Of a stretch of DNA of 64,000 nucleotides, positions 36,405-46,587 are shown piece by piece. The position numbers were made by a program, and so were the translations under genes. Position 1 is the stretch's first letter. The number at the start of each line of letters is the position of its first letter. Below the pieces are notes generated by a model. The model did no database searches. It saw nothing but the letters and a program-made list of their open reading frames with translations, and was not told the DNA's origin. The stretch is from Rebecca billardiae RCC1528 (lineage: Eukaryota; Haptophyta): contig OZ251237.1 of the NCBI GenBank assembly GCA_965240325.2, positions 372,001-436,000 of the forward strand, given 5' to 3'.

Positions 36405-39112
36405 TTAGTTCTTGACAAAGGAGATGACCATGATCGTCGTGTCGTCGGTCGACGAGCCGAGGAGCTCCTCGCCCTTCGTCTTTGTCGTCGCGAGCAGCTG
36501 CTCGCACGCTGCGCTCACACCATCCTGCGTGGTCAGGTCGTAGCCGCTCTGCAGCACCTGCGAGTGCACACGCGCCGTGCGGTGCGCGCGGCGCGGGGAC
36601 GGCGCGAGTGCTCGGTGGCGTGCGGCGCGTGCGGTGGCGCACGCGCGGGCATGCGCGGGCGTGCGCTCGCGCGGCTCGCGGCTCGCGCACGCGCGCACCT
36701 CGTCGATCGCCTCCTCGTACGCGAACAGGTCCCACAGCCCGTCCGAGCCGACGATCAGCACGAGCGGCTCGAGCGACGCGGCGGGCTCGCTCAGGTCGAG
36801 CAGCGTGACCTCGGGCTTCCACGTGAGGCCGCACGTCTGCAGGTGCGGGTCGCCGAGCGAGCGCGTGACCGCGAGCCGCGGGCCGACCTCGCCGCCCTCG
36901 GGCGGCGGCGCGGTGACCAGCGCCGGCCGCTCGGCGCGCACGCTCTTGTACCCTGTCGCGCCGCGCGCGGTGCGCGCGCGAGCGAGCGCGGTGCGCGCGT
37001 GCGCGGCGTGAGTGGTGAGAGCGGTGGCGGCAGCGCCCGGTGCCGCGTGCGGCGCCGAGTGCGCGCGCGCGCGCGCGCACCGACGCCGCGCAGGTCGGCC
37101 TGCTCGGCCGCCTCGTCGGAGAACTCGACCTCGCCCGTGCGCTCGTCCTCCGCAAAGACGCGCAGCAGCTCGGCGGTCGGGCAGTCGTACACGAACTGGA
37201 GCTCGTTGTGCTGCAGCGCGCGCGTGCGCTTGAACTCGCTGACGGAGCACGGCGTGTGGTCGGAGGTGAGCTTCTCCGCGCTCACGCCGCCGCCGTCGAC
37301 GGCCTCCCCGCCGAGGACGGCGTCGGAGTCGCCGACGTGCGCGATGAGCAGCAGGTGGCCGTCCACGAGAGCGACCACGGTCGCGGTCGTGCCGCCCTCC
37401 GCCGGCAGCTTCGTCTTGGGGTCGAGCGGCGTGGAGACGAGGGCGTCGACGTCCGCGCCGCCCGAGGACCACTTGCGCGCGTGGTCGACGGCGCCGGTGG
37501 CGCGGCCGATGGCGTCGAGCACGGCGACGTGGCCGTCGAGGAAGAGGCTCGCCAGCGCGCCCTGCGCGTCCGACACGAGCCGTTGCGAGTTGCGCGGCGC
37601 GTCAAACCAACCCTCCATCGCGCGCGCCGCCGCCTGCGACGCGATCGCGCCGTGCGTGCCGCCGTGCCCGTCGAGCACGCCGACCACGAGGCCCGCGTCG
37701 GTGGGGTGCGCAAAGTACGAGTCCTGGTTGGGCCTCGAGAGGTGGCGCTCGCTCGTCGCCATGCTCGAGCCGCCCGCCGACGTCGCCGCGGCGTACAGCG
37801 CGCGCACGAGCGGCTTTGGACCGCTCGGCGCCGCGGCGCCGCCGGCCGCGGCCGCGGCCGCAGCCGTCGCGGCGGCGGCCGCCGGCCGCGGCGAGGGCTC
37901 GCGCGGCGCGCCCGCGTCCGCGCCGGTCGCAGCCGCGTCGTCGCCCGCGCTCGGCTGCCCGCCGCCGTTCGGCGGGCTGCTGCTGCTCGCGGCGCGCGCC
38001 GCCTCGCGCTCGGCCGCCTCGTCCTCGCGCGCGCGCGGCGGCGGCGCGGCGGCGACCGCGGCGGCGGCGCGCGGCGCGGCCGGCTTGGGCGCGACGGCGG
38101 CCGCGGAGGCCGCCGCGCGCGGCGCGCCGCCCAGCTCCTCCAGCTTCTGCTCGACCATCTTGCGCTGCGCCGCGCTCATCCGCGGCACGCCCTTGGGCGG
38201 CGCGTCGGCGGTCGCCAGCAGCTCGAGCAGGTCGTCGCGGCCGCCGTCGACGTCGGCGCTTTTGAGCTTCATGTTCGCGATGGAGATGCCGTCGGCCGGG
38301 TGGTGCACGAGGGCGTACGCCGCCTGGAAGCACGCGTGCGCCTCCGCGACCTCGCCCGCGCGGTTCGCCGCGTGCCCCGCGGCGCGCATGCGCGCGGCGA
38401 GCTCGGCGGCGCGCTCGGCGTGCGCCGGCGCCGCGTGGCCGGCGGCGATGCTCACGGCGAGCTGCGCGCCGCGCGCGCGCCGCACGGCCGCCTCCGCCTC
38501 GGCGTGCTTGCGCTGGACGGCCTGGGCCTCCGCGCGCGTGAGGCTCGCCCCCGGCTCGATCGCCCGGTCGAAGTAGCGCAGCACCAGCTCGGGCGCGGCG
38601 AGCCAGCCGCTCTTGAGCTTCATGTTGCACATCGAGAGCAGGAGCGCCGGCTTGGCGTCGAGCGCGTACGCGGCGCCAAAGTACTGGTACGCGATCTTGA
38701 AGTTGCCCTGCGCGTTGCTCGCGTGGCCGTGGTGCGCGAGCTGCGGCGCCGAGCGCCCCGCGCCCGCCGCGTGCTGCCGCCGCGCCGCGCAGGCCTGCTG
38801 CGCCTCGTCGAGCTTGCGCTTGACCGCGGTCTGCTCGGCAGCGAGCGACTTGTCGCGCGGGTCGGCGGCGCGGAGCTCCTCGAGCAGCGCGCGCAGGCCG
38901 GCGCACGCGAGGAAGGGCTCGCGCGCGATCGACGTGTACAGCAGCGAGACGAGCGACGTCGTCGAGCCCGAGAGCAGGTACGACGCCTCGAACGCGCGCA
39001 GCGCGCCGCCAACGTCGCGAGCCTCCGCGCGCTTGTCTCCGTTCGCGACGATCGCGGAGTCCACCTCGAGCGAGAGCGCGGCGTACGAGCGGTGCAGCTG
39101 CGTGTTCGACAT
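36405..39112 (-). CDS. PP2C-family protein phosphatase with N-terminal helical repeats
   Basis: A metal-dependent Ser/Thr phosphatase of about 812 residues. Exons 39112-37081, 36952-36699 and 36557-36405 are joined by GT-AG introns of 128 and 141 bases with matching phases. The N-terminal about 330 residues form TPR-like helical repeats; two share an A-x-x-x-F-x-A-A-Y-A-L unit followed by N-M-K-L-K-S. An Ala/Pro-rich linker follows. The phosphatase domain shows R-P-N-Q-D-S-Y-F, V-L-D-G-H-G-G, G-T-T-A-T-V-V, G-D-S-D-A-V-L, V-T-R-S-L-G-D, G-S-D-G-L-W-D and S-T-D-D-T-T-I, so all the usual metal-coordinating aspartates appear present. The repeats probably choose substrates or partners. Between G-D-S and S-L-G-D the domain carries a long insertion. 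The start is the first ATG of the frame's conserved part; earlier in-frame codons exist. Confidence 0.85.
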
Positions 39113-39430
39113 GCGCGCCGCTGTGCGCTCTCGCCCCCTCTGTGCGCGGCAGTCTCTGCGCGCCGAGCCGCGCTGTGCGCCGAGCTGGGGCCGCCCAAAA
39201 TTTCGGCTCCCGATCGATGAGCACCTTTGACTGCCCGCTTGCACCCGTCGTCTCTGTCGTCCGGCGTCTCGTTCCCGGACTTTCTTCGAGGATCGCGCGG
39301 ATTCTCGGTGGCTTTTTCTCCGCGCCCCTCCTCCTCGTCACTCGATCGAGTGTCTCGACTAGCTGAGTTAGGTCAGTCTCAGACCTGAAGCCTCATGAGT
39401 CCGAGTGGCAGTCTCAGCGGCACGGCATCG
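39113..39430. other. intergenic region between two minus-strand genes
   Basis: 318 bases holding the promoter of the PP2C gene and the 3' end region of the next gene. No repeat or RNA gene is seen. Confidence 0.5.
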
Positions 39431-41335
39431 TCAGGCTGCGTGCGTGTGGGAGTGGTCGTGATGCTCCTGGTGCTGCTGCGACACATCGGCACCAAGCATC
39501 GCGTCGGCTGCCGCGAAGACGGGCGCCATCCCGTCCGGCACGGGCGCGAGCACGTCGCCCGGACGCGGCGGGCGCAGCGCGCCGTGGTCCGCGCGGGCGT
39601 CTTCGAGCGCGGCGAGCTCCGCGTCGGTCGCGAGCGCGCCGTCGAGGAGCGCCTCGAGCGCGTCCCCGTCCAGCCGCAACCCGATGAAGACGAGCTCCGT
39701 GCCGCGCGCGCCAAAGGCAGAGGCGGGCGTCCCGTGGGCGTGGGCGGCGCTGTCGGGTGGCGCGTCGTGCCAGCGCCCGGCGACGCGGCAGTCCACGTCG
39801 ACGCCGGCCGTCTGCCACTCGAGCACGTACGCGGGCTGCTGCGTCACCCACGCGTACCCCTTGGAGCGCAGCACCGAGCGCAGCGCGGGCGGGTCGCCGG
39901 CGATGATGGCCCACAGCCGCGCGGCGTCGAACGGCCGGCCTCGCTCGTACGCGTGCGCGCGCACGCCGTACGCCTCGCTCTCGGGGGTGTGCACCTCGCT
40001 GAGCTCGCGCACCCAGCCCGCCGTCGCCGCCACGCGGCCCAGGTTGAACCGGCCCGTCGCCACCACCTCGCCCACGTCCACGCGCGCGTGGCTCGTCACC
40101 AGCAGCCGCGCGGCCGGGTTGACGGCGCGCAGGTACGCGCACACCTGCGCCACGCGCTGCGGCGGCGCGAGGTCCGCCTTGTTGAGGACGAGCACGTCGG
40201 CCGCCTCGACCTGCTGCGCCATCAGCGTGCCCAGGTCGCGCGCGTCCTCCGCGCTCACCGCCATCCGCCGCTGCTGCAGCGTGTCCCCCGCGCTCAGGTC
40301 GGCGAAGAACGCGGCCGCGTCGACGACGCTCACCATCGTGTCGAGCCGCGCGAGCGCGTGCAACGAGACGCCGTGCGCGTCGGCGCGCGCAAAGGCGTGC
40401 GCGACGGCGAGCGGCTCGCTCACGCCGGTCGACTCGACGATGCAGTACTCGAAGCGCCCCATCCGCGCGAGCCGCGCGAGCTCGTCCACCAGGTCGTCGC
40501 GCAGCGTGCAGCAGATGCAGCCGTTCGACAGCTCCACCACCTCGCGCTCGCGCTCGCGCTCGCGCGCAGCCGAGCGCACGGCGGCGGGCGCGGCGGCGGG
40601 CGGCGCGGCGGTGCCGGGGGCAGGCGCGGCGGGGCGGGGCGGGGCCCGCACGAGGCGCGCGTCGATGTTCAGCTCGCTCATGTCGTTCACCACCACCGCC
40701 ACCTGCCACCCCGCCGTGTTGTGCAGCACGTGCTGCAGCAGCGTCGTCTTGCCCGCGCCGAGGAAGCCGGACAGCAGCGTCACGCGCATGGGCGCCGCGG
40801 GCAGCGCGGCGGCGAGGGCGAGCGGCGCGTCGGCGGCGTCTGCCCCCTCGCCGGTGCCGTCGGAGAGCACGCGCGCGAGGAGCGGCGGCGCCTCGGCGGG
40901 CGCCGCCTCGCGCATGCGCGCGAGCGCGGCAGCTGCCGCTGCAGAGCCGCCAGCCTCTGCGCGCACGAGCCGAGACTCGATCGCAGCGAGCGACGAGGTG
41001 CACAGCGCGGCCTGCGCCTCGTCTGGCGCGTGCGCCTGCAGCGCGAGCGCCTGGCGGAAGGCTTGCCACGCCCGCTCCAGCACCAGCCGCCCCTCGCCCT
41101 CGGCCTCGGCCTCGGCCTCGCCGCCGACCGTCTCGAGGTCGGAGGACGTGCGCGCATCCGCGAGCACGAGGCCGAGCGTGACGTGAGCGAGTGGGAGCGC
41201 CGGGGCGGCATCGACCATGGCCTGAGCGGCATTGAGCGCGAGCACACGCGCGCGCGAATCGCCCGCCGCCGCACGTCGCAGGCCCTCGAGGGCCTGCGCG
41301 CGCAGTTCGAGCGCGGGCACGTCGGCGTCGGCCAT
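39431..41335 (-). CDS. ZNG1: COG0523/CobW-family metallochaperone GTPase
   Basis: A single-exon gene of 634 residues. Residues about 180 onward form a CobW/ZNG1-type G3E GTPase: Walker A S-G-F-L-G-A-G-K-T-T-L-L, the metal-binding N-G-C-I-C-C-T-L-R-D-D-L near residue 273, the E-S-T-G-V-S-E-P loop, and guanine-specificity N-K-A-D. The CobW C-terminal domain follows, with R-P-F-D-A-A-R-L-W. The protein ends in a His-rich tail (H-H-D-H-S-H-T-H). Family members insert zinc or another metal into client enzymes; the His tail suggests metal storage or buffering. The first about 175 residues are an Ala-rich helical extension with TPR-like spacing and no counterpart that I recognise. An Ala/Pro linker of about 40 residues separates the two halves of the GTPase fold just before the C-x-C-C motif. 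The symbol is by analogy with the animal and yeast proteins. Confidence 0.85.
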   Translation of the reverse strand: MADADVPALELRAQALEGLRRAAAGDSRARVLALNAAQAMVDAAPALPLAHVTLGLVLADARTSSDLETVGGEAEAEAEGEGRLVLERAWQAFRQALALQAHAPDEAQAALCTSSLAAIESRLVRAEAGGSAAAAAALARMREAAPAEAPPLLARVLSDGTGEGADAADAPLALAAALPAAPMRVTLLSGFLGAGKTTLLQHVLHNTAGWQVAVVVNDMSELNIDARLVRAPPRPAAPAPGTAAPPAAAPAAVRSAAREREREREVVELSNGCICCTLRDDLVDELARLARMGRFEYCIVESTGVSEPLAVAHAFARADAHGVSLHALARLDTMVSVVDAAAFFADLSAGDTLQQRRMAVSAEDARDLGTLMAQQVEAADVLVLNKADLAPPQRVAQVCAYLRAVNPAARLLVTSHARVDVGEVVATGRFNLGRVAATAGWVRELSEVHTPESEAYGVRAHAYERGRPFDAARLWAIIAGDPPALRSVLRSKGYAWVTQQPAYVLEWQTAGVDVDCRVAGRWHDAPPDSAAHAHGTPASAFGARGTELVFIGLRLDGDALEALLDGALATDAELAALEDARADHGALRPPRPGDVLAPVPDGMAPVFAAADAMLGADVSQQHQEHHDHSHTHAA

Positions 41336-41633
41336 CGCTCGAGGAGGTGCTAGCTATCGGATGTACCCGCCTACCGCACCCGCGACTACTTTATACAAAG
41401 GGCTTGCCGCGCCTAAAAACACTAGATACCAGGATCACGTATTCAAGCTCAAAATCGGCCATAGTGATGCTGGGCATTCGCCAAACCCGCCTATTGGCCG
41501 CTTATTGGTCCCCCCGCCCGCTTCTAAGGCTGCGCGCGCGCGGCGCGCCCGCCGTGGTGGTATCCCGCACGGCGACGCGCGAGGCGGCCGCGCTCGCCCG
41601 GCGGCTGCGCACCATCGCGTGCGGGGCGGCAGA
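41336..41633. promoter_or_regulatory. divergent intergenic region, CobW/PAS genes
   Basis: 298 bases between divergent start codons. The left part is AT-richer than the surroundings (about 41,380-41,470), as may suit a promoter. Confidence 0.4.
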
Positions 41634-44334
41634 ATGACGAGATCGAGTTCCCCGGCCCGCGGCCGGGCGTCGAGCCCCGGCCCGGGCCGTCCCGCGAGCC
41701 CCAGGACGGCCGCTGCCCAGCGGCGCGCGACGCTTCAAAAGAAGATGACGATCATGCGCGAGCGCAGCGACATGCTCGCGCAGCCGCGGTCGGCGCGCCT
41801 CTCCGGGGCTGCGCCACCCACCAGTATGGGCGCATCGGACATGCTCGCGCAGCCGCGGTCGGCGCGCCTCTCCGGGGCTGCGGCACCCCACAATCTGAGC
41901 GTATCCGATGAGCGCAGCGCGTCCGCCGCGGCGGCGATCGCGGCGCCACGCTCGACGCCACCCATGTCCACGCGCCTAGAGGCGGCCCGGATCGAGGCCG
42001 CCGCCGCTGCGGCCGCCGCGCGCCGAACGGGCACGACGCACCTCGAGCTGGTCAATATGGATCGGCGGCGAAGCAGCTCAGCGGCGTCGAACGTGACGCT
42101 GCCGCCTGCTGATCTGTCTCGCGCCAGCTCGGCGATCCCCAGCTCGATCCCGTCTGTGCTCGAGGGCACGCGCGCCTCGGAGCTGCTGAGCGTGCTGCGC
42201 GCGCTCGCGCACGTCTCAGAGCAGCCCGCGGGCGACCACTTCGCCGCGCGACTGCGCGCGCTGCTCGCGGCGCCCGACGCGCCGGCGACGGTGGGTGAGC
42301 TCGAGCGCGCGTGGCGGGCACACATCAGCGCCTCGCACGACACGCCGCCGCCCGGCACGCCCGTCGACGGCGACGAGATGCGCGGGCGGCTCGCGCGGCA
42401 GTCGACGCGCGTCGGCGACGAGGACAACGAGCCGAGCGTCGAGTCGCGCGCGGGGACGGTGCTGCTCTTCGGCGGGGTCGGCGGCGTGGGCGGCGGCGCA
42501 GTGCGCTCGCCGGCGTGGGCGCACTCAGACGGCGCGACCGCGGCCGACGCCGCGACGCCGCCGCCGTCCGAGGCGGGCACCCCGATGGTGGTCGCGGCCG
42601 CGGCGGCGGCCATCGAGGGCGAGCGCGCGGTCGTCACGTCGCTCGAGAAGCAGCTCGCGGCCGAGAGCGACCGGCTGGCGGGCGTGCGCGTGGGCAAGCG
42701 CGCGCTGCACAGCGCGCTCGTCGACGCCGACTCGGCCCTCGACGCCACGACGCAGCGGGCGGCGAGCGCGGCCGCGAGCGCGCGCGACGCGATGCGCGAG
42801 CGCGCCGAGCTGGCGGTCGTGACGGCCGCGCTGCGCGAGGCGCTGGCAGACGCGGACCAATCGCTGCAGGGCGCGCTGCGCCGCGTGAGCGCGAGCGCAG
42901 CCACCGGCGCCGTGCCGAGCGTGCCGGCCGGCGACGGCCCGCACGGCCGGCTGCCGACGCCCACGGGCGCCGGCGTGGCCAACGGACCGAGCGCGGCCGT
43001 GGCGCAGTCGCCGCCGAGCGCGCGCAAGGGCGGCGCGAGCGGCGGCACGGTGGTCGCCGACGGCCGCGCGCGCACCTCGGTCACGCAGGCAGCGGACGCG
43101 CAGCTCGAGGCGCGGCTGGCGACGATGGCGGCGAAGAACGAGGTGCGCACGCGCATGCCCGCCGCCCTCGCCGCCGCGCACTGCCCGCCGCCCCTCTCTG
43201 CCGCGCGCGCGGCTGACAACCCACCCGCGCCCTCCGCGCGCGTCCGCCCGCGCGCTCCCTTCCGCCGCCGCCGCCGCGCAGGCCATGGCCAACGCTCTGG
43301 ACGCGGCCGGGCGCGAGCTGCAGCTGCTGCAGGAGATGACACCGTGCGCCGTCTTCTCGCTGTCCGCGCTCGGCACGGTCGTCGGCTGGAACCGCGCCGC
43401 GGCGGAGGTGACCGGCTGGCGCAAGGAGGAGGTGGGGCACCGCCACTTCGTCGAGTGCTTCGTGCCGGAGCACTGCCAGGAGCGAACGGCGGAAGCGCTC
43501 GAGACCGCCTTCTCCACCGAGCCCGCGGACCCGCTCGCCGATGAGCCCACCGATCCGTTCGAGTTCGAGCTGGCGCTGCAGCCGCCCGCGGGCGGGACGG
43601 GCGCGGACGGGCTCAAGCTGAGCGCGCGCATCGGCACGCGGCGCGACGCGCACGGCGAGCCCCTCGGGCTGCTGTGCGTGCAGGAGCTGTCGGGCGTCAA
43701 CGAGCCGCTCAAGGTGCGCGGCGCGCGCACACACGCGCCGGACTCGCGCGCGCGTGCACGTGCGCGTGCGCGCGGGCGTGCGCGCGTGTGCGCGCACGCC
43801 CGGCTGCTGAGCACCGCCTGCCCGCCCTCGCCGCCGCGCCGCGCCGCGCAGACGGCCGTCGAGCTGCAGCGCGCGCTCGACGACGAGCGCAGAAAGCTCG
43901 GCGCGCGCGAGGTCGAGCTCGATGCCCTGCAGGAGGAGGTGGGCGCTCTGCGCTCGCAGCTGCTGATCGCGCTCGATGTGGCGACGAGCAACGGCACGGT
44001 CGCGGGCAAGCTCGCCCCGCCCGATCGCGGGGCAGGCGCCATCGAGCCCGACTCGGTCACGCCGCGGCCGGCGGACGCTGGCGGCGGCGGCTCAATCGTG
44101 CGCCGGGGCGTGCGCTGGGCAGCGGGCCGCCAGCTCGAGGAGGCGGTGGGCTTCAGGAAGACGGCGCCGCCGAGCGCCGTCTCGGCGACGCGTGCGCACA
44201 ACGCGGCGATCGCGCCGTTCACGCACATCGTCGGCGGCGGCTCGTCCGGCCCGGGGGCCTCCGCATCGCCATCGGCGGGTGGATCCACGTCGGTCAGCGC
44301 CAAGCGCGGCGGCACGCGCACCGGAAGGCGGTGA
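41634..44334 (+). CDS. PAS-domain coiled-coil protein
   Basis: Three exons (41634-43142, 43282-43713, 43852-44334) are joined by GT-AG introns of 139 and 138 bases, all phase 0, giving 807 residues. The N-terminal half is Ser/Ala-rich and contains a 23-residue tandem duplication starting D-M-L-A-Q-P-R-S-A-R-L-S-G-A-A. A coiled-coil lies near residues 320-410. Exon 2 encodes a PAS domain: C-A-V-F-S-L-S-A-L-G-T-V-V-G-W-N-R-A-A-A-E-V-T-G-W, then E-V-G-H-R-H-F-V-E-C-F, and a C-terminal strand pair. Exon 3 begins with a second coiled-coil and ends in a basic tail. PAS domains sense light, redox state or ligands, often through a cofactor; no conserved LOV-type cysteine motif (N-C-R-F-L-Q) is present, so this is not a simple blue-light LOV receptor. 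No kinase or other output domain is visible. It may be a scaffold or phosphorelay partner, but that is unproven. Confidence 0.8.
41769..41882 (+). repeat. 69-bp period tandem duplication in the PAS gene
   Basis: A 45-base block starting GACATGCTCGCGCAGCCGCGG occurs at 41769 and 41838 with no mismatch, so the duplication is recent and keeps frame. Confidence 0.95.
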
Positions 44335-44603
44335 CGATCGTGACGAGTGAGTGAGTGCGTGGTGAGTGAGTGAGCTTAGCAGTAGTACTCTATCGCGCAT
44401 AAAATTTTGCGATTCGCCACCCTTCACCTTGGCGCAGCAGGCTTACTTGCGCATGGTTTTGCCCGCTATCGGAGCGTTGCGCCAGCTGCCAGCTGGACAA
44501 ACGCGAGGGACCCAGGCTTCGTAAAAAATTAACACGCAGCTGTGCTGGTGGGTAAATCAGTAAATCAGTAATCACATGTAGAGCTCTTACAGTTTAATAC
44601 CGA

Positions 44604-44629
44604 TATGTTTTAACGTGCACACTTGGTTA
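44604..44629 (+). repeat. 26-bp dispersed repeat, copy 1
   Basis: TATGTTTTAACGTGCACACT continues into TGGTTA here. An exact reverse complement occurs at 49990-50015, about 5.4 kb away, with protein genes between. Confidence 0.9.
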
Positions 44630-44830
44630 GGGGTTTACAAGGGGCGGTACTAATTCTATATGATTTAAAGACACAGGCACGAGCAGGGCGCAGCTCTTCT
44701 AGCGCTGATAGCGCGTTGGCCGCGGGTGAGGTCCGAGTCGTCGTCGCCGATGCTGATCACACGGAGCCGGAGGTAGTAGCCCGTACAGTTTACTAAGAAT
44801 AAGAGACGCACACAGCTCAGGCAGGCGAGA

Positions 44831-45022
44831 TTACAGTAGGCGCCCAGGGCCAGGGATGCCGCTCGGTATTTGCACAGTCCGGTCGCCGGCCTTGGTCATC
44901 ATGTAGTTGCCCGCGTTCAAGTTGATGCCGTAGTGCAGGTAGTGGATGTGGTCGCCCTGGCCGCCCTTGCCGTTGAGGAAGTAGTCGCCCTTGCCGTTGA
45001 GGAACAAGTCGTCGCCCAGCAT
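44831..45022 (-). CDS. 63-residue ORF inside the paired 49-bp repeat
   Basis: Starts M-L-G-D-D-L-F-L-N-G-K-G and includes a duplicated F-L-N-G-K-G unit, then H-I-H-Y-L-H-Y-G-I-N-L-N-A-G-N-Y and ends I-P-G-P-G-R-L-L. The stop codon overlaps the downstream repeat copy. The amino-acid mix is protein-like and unlike the Arg/Ala bias of antisense frames nearby, but I recognise no family. It may be a fragment of a larger gene. Confidence 0.35.
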   Translation of the reverse strand: MLGDDLFLNGKGDYFLNGKGGQGDHIHYLHYGINLNAGNYMMTKAGDRTVQIPSGIPGPGRLL

Positions 45023-45027
45023 ATCAT

Positions 45028-45076
45028 TACAGTTTACTAAGAATAAGAGACGCACACAGCTCAGGCAGGCGAGATT
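45028..45076 (+). repeat. 49-bp repeat, copy 2
   Basis: Right-hand member of the flanking pair, 244 bases from copy 1; identical to copies at 44784 and 51260. Confidence 0.95.
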
Positions 45077-45218
45077 ATCAGCTGATGATAAAGGCCGCCG
45101 GCAAAAAAATAAAAGCGCGGCGCGAAGTGCAAGGTCGCCGTTTCGCCCCACGATGGGGTCGTCTCGCTGACGGCCACGACGCAGGGTGCCCTCGACAGCC
45201 TGAGCGAGTCCGCACGAC

Positions 45219-46356
45219 ATGATCGTGGCGGCAACCGATGCGCGCGCCATCGAGATGCGCTCGCGCGCGCGCGAACGCGAGGCCAAGGCCCGCGAGCGCA
45301 TGCTCGAGTTGGAGCGCGAGCGCGAGGCCAAACTGGCGTCGTTCAAGCTGCCGCCGACGCGCTCGACGCTGTCAGGCGCTCGCGCCGTGGGGTTCGGGCG
45401 AAGCTCGCGAACGACCGGCTCGATGTTCGCCGTATTCGACAAGCAGCGCGAGCTCGGCGAGCCCGGCCCCGACCAGTACGAGGAGGAGATGGGCCGGCGG
45501 CACGTCTCCAAGTACCCGAGCACGCCCGCGCCGTCGTTTGGCTCCGGCCGCCGCTTCGACGACCCAAGCCTGCGTGCGTGCGCGACGTCGCGCCGCGCGC
45601 TGTGCGCCGCTTGCACGGTGCACCCGCGCGGCGTGGCGCAGACCTTGCGCCGCGCGCCGTGCGCCGCATACACTGCGGGCTCCTGCGGGCTCACACCGCG
45701 CCTCCCGCACCGTGCTCTCGCGCACCGCAACAGGAGAGGCCCGGCCCGGCCCGCAGGCGTATCAGTACGTTGGCGCGATGGGCTCTCAGCCGCGCTCGGA
45801 CCGGCGCAGTAATCCGCAGTACGGCTTCGGCGCCTCGACGCGAGAAGTCACGTCGCGTGTCTTCATCTCGGACGCGCACGCCAAGGCGTCCGTGCGGAGT
45901 GGCTCGCCCGGTCCGCCGATGACGGACACCCACCCTGACCGGCGGCCTCGCACAGGACGCGAGCGACGCGCTGTGCGCATCCGCCGCAAGAGCGGCTTCG
46001 GCGTTGACCAGCGCTTCAAGTACGAGGCGGAGGAGAAGCGCGCGGCGGCGATCCCCGGGCCAGGAGCGTACTCCCTCGACGGCGAGGGCGGCGTCGGCCG
46101 GCAGCTCACGTCATGGCGCACGTCGGGCGCATCGTACGGCTTTGGCACTGCGGACCGCGACCTGACGGCCAAGGTGTTCATCTCGAGCCAGCACGCGAAG
46201 GTCACCAACGTCGACGCATCGCCCGGACCTGCGTCGGCGGAGCCGACGCACAAGTTTGGCACCAAGTCGACGTCCTTCTCCTTCGGCCGAGCCGATCGGT
46301 TCGAGTACCTCGACCGAACACGGCCGCGCGTGCCCGGGCCTGGCACTTATGGCTGA
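45219..46356 (+). CDS. SHIPPO/PG-rich repeat flagellar protein
   Basis: Exon 1 (45219-45573) encodes a charged coiled-coil (R-A-R-E-R-E-A-K-A-R-E-R) and the first repeat-like block with G-E-P-G-P-D-Q-Y. A 160-base GT-AG intron (45574-45733, phase 1) leads to exon 2. Sperm-tail PG-rich (SHIPPO) repeats follow: R-P-G-P-Q-A-Y, S-P-G-P-P, I-P-G-P-G-A-Y-S, S-P-G-P-A and a final V-P-G-P-G-T-Y-G, interleaved with Y-G-F-G and F-S-F-G-R-A-D-R blocks and two copies of K/R-V-F-I-S-x-x-H-A-K. Such proteins line or decorate axonemal and cytoplasmic microtubules. The segment near 45,912-45,970 reads less like the repeats and could hide a small in-frame intron. Flagellar function is inferred from the family. 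Confidence 0.78.
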
Positions 46357-46587
46357 TGACAAAACATGGAGCCTGGCCAATCATCAGGGTCCGTCGATCG
46401 ATTACAGTCGACGCGACTCAAGTTATATAGTAGGCGGCTCATTTGAGCAGCAACCGTGCGATGATACTCGCTCGTCAGGGGGGCCCGCTCGGGCCAGGCT
46501 GCCAGGACCGCCGAGGCCCGTGCTCACGCGCGCGGACCGGGCGGTGTAAGACTGGTCAGTACTCTGTCTACTCACTGGCGAGGTGCG

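Larger units (their letters stand above)
44784..45076. mobile_element. 293-bp unit with identical 49-bp terminal direct repeats
   Basis: The 49-base sequence starting TACAGTTTACTAAGAATAAG is present at 44784-44832 and 45028-45076, and alone at 51260-51308. All three copies are identical by eye. A pair flanking a short coding-like interior plus a solo copy elsewhere mimics, in miniature, a terminal-repeat element and its solo form. No target-site duplication is evident, so the mobile nature is inferred. Confidence 0.45.
44335..45218. other. intergenic region with dispersed repeats and a small ORF
   Basis: About 880 bases between two plus-strand genes. It holds a paired 49-bp repeat flanking a short minus-strand frame (44784-45076) and a 26-bp motif that reappears inverted at 49,990. 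A sequence near 44,660 (ATGATTTAAAGACACAGGCACG) resembles one near 22,319. Confidence 0.7.

Noticed and set aside
37040-39220. Long plus-strand frame opposite the PP2C gene
   Set aside because: Arg/Ala/Val-rich shadow; all PP2C motifs are on the minus strand in a consistent splice pattern.
44831-45730. Extension of the small minus-strand frame to 299 residues across the SHIPPO gene
   Set aside because: The upstream part is the antisense of SHIPPO exons and has the usual Arg/Ser shadow composition; only the part up to 45022 looks protein-like.
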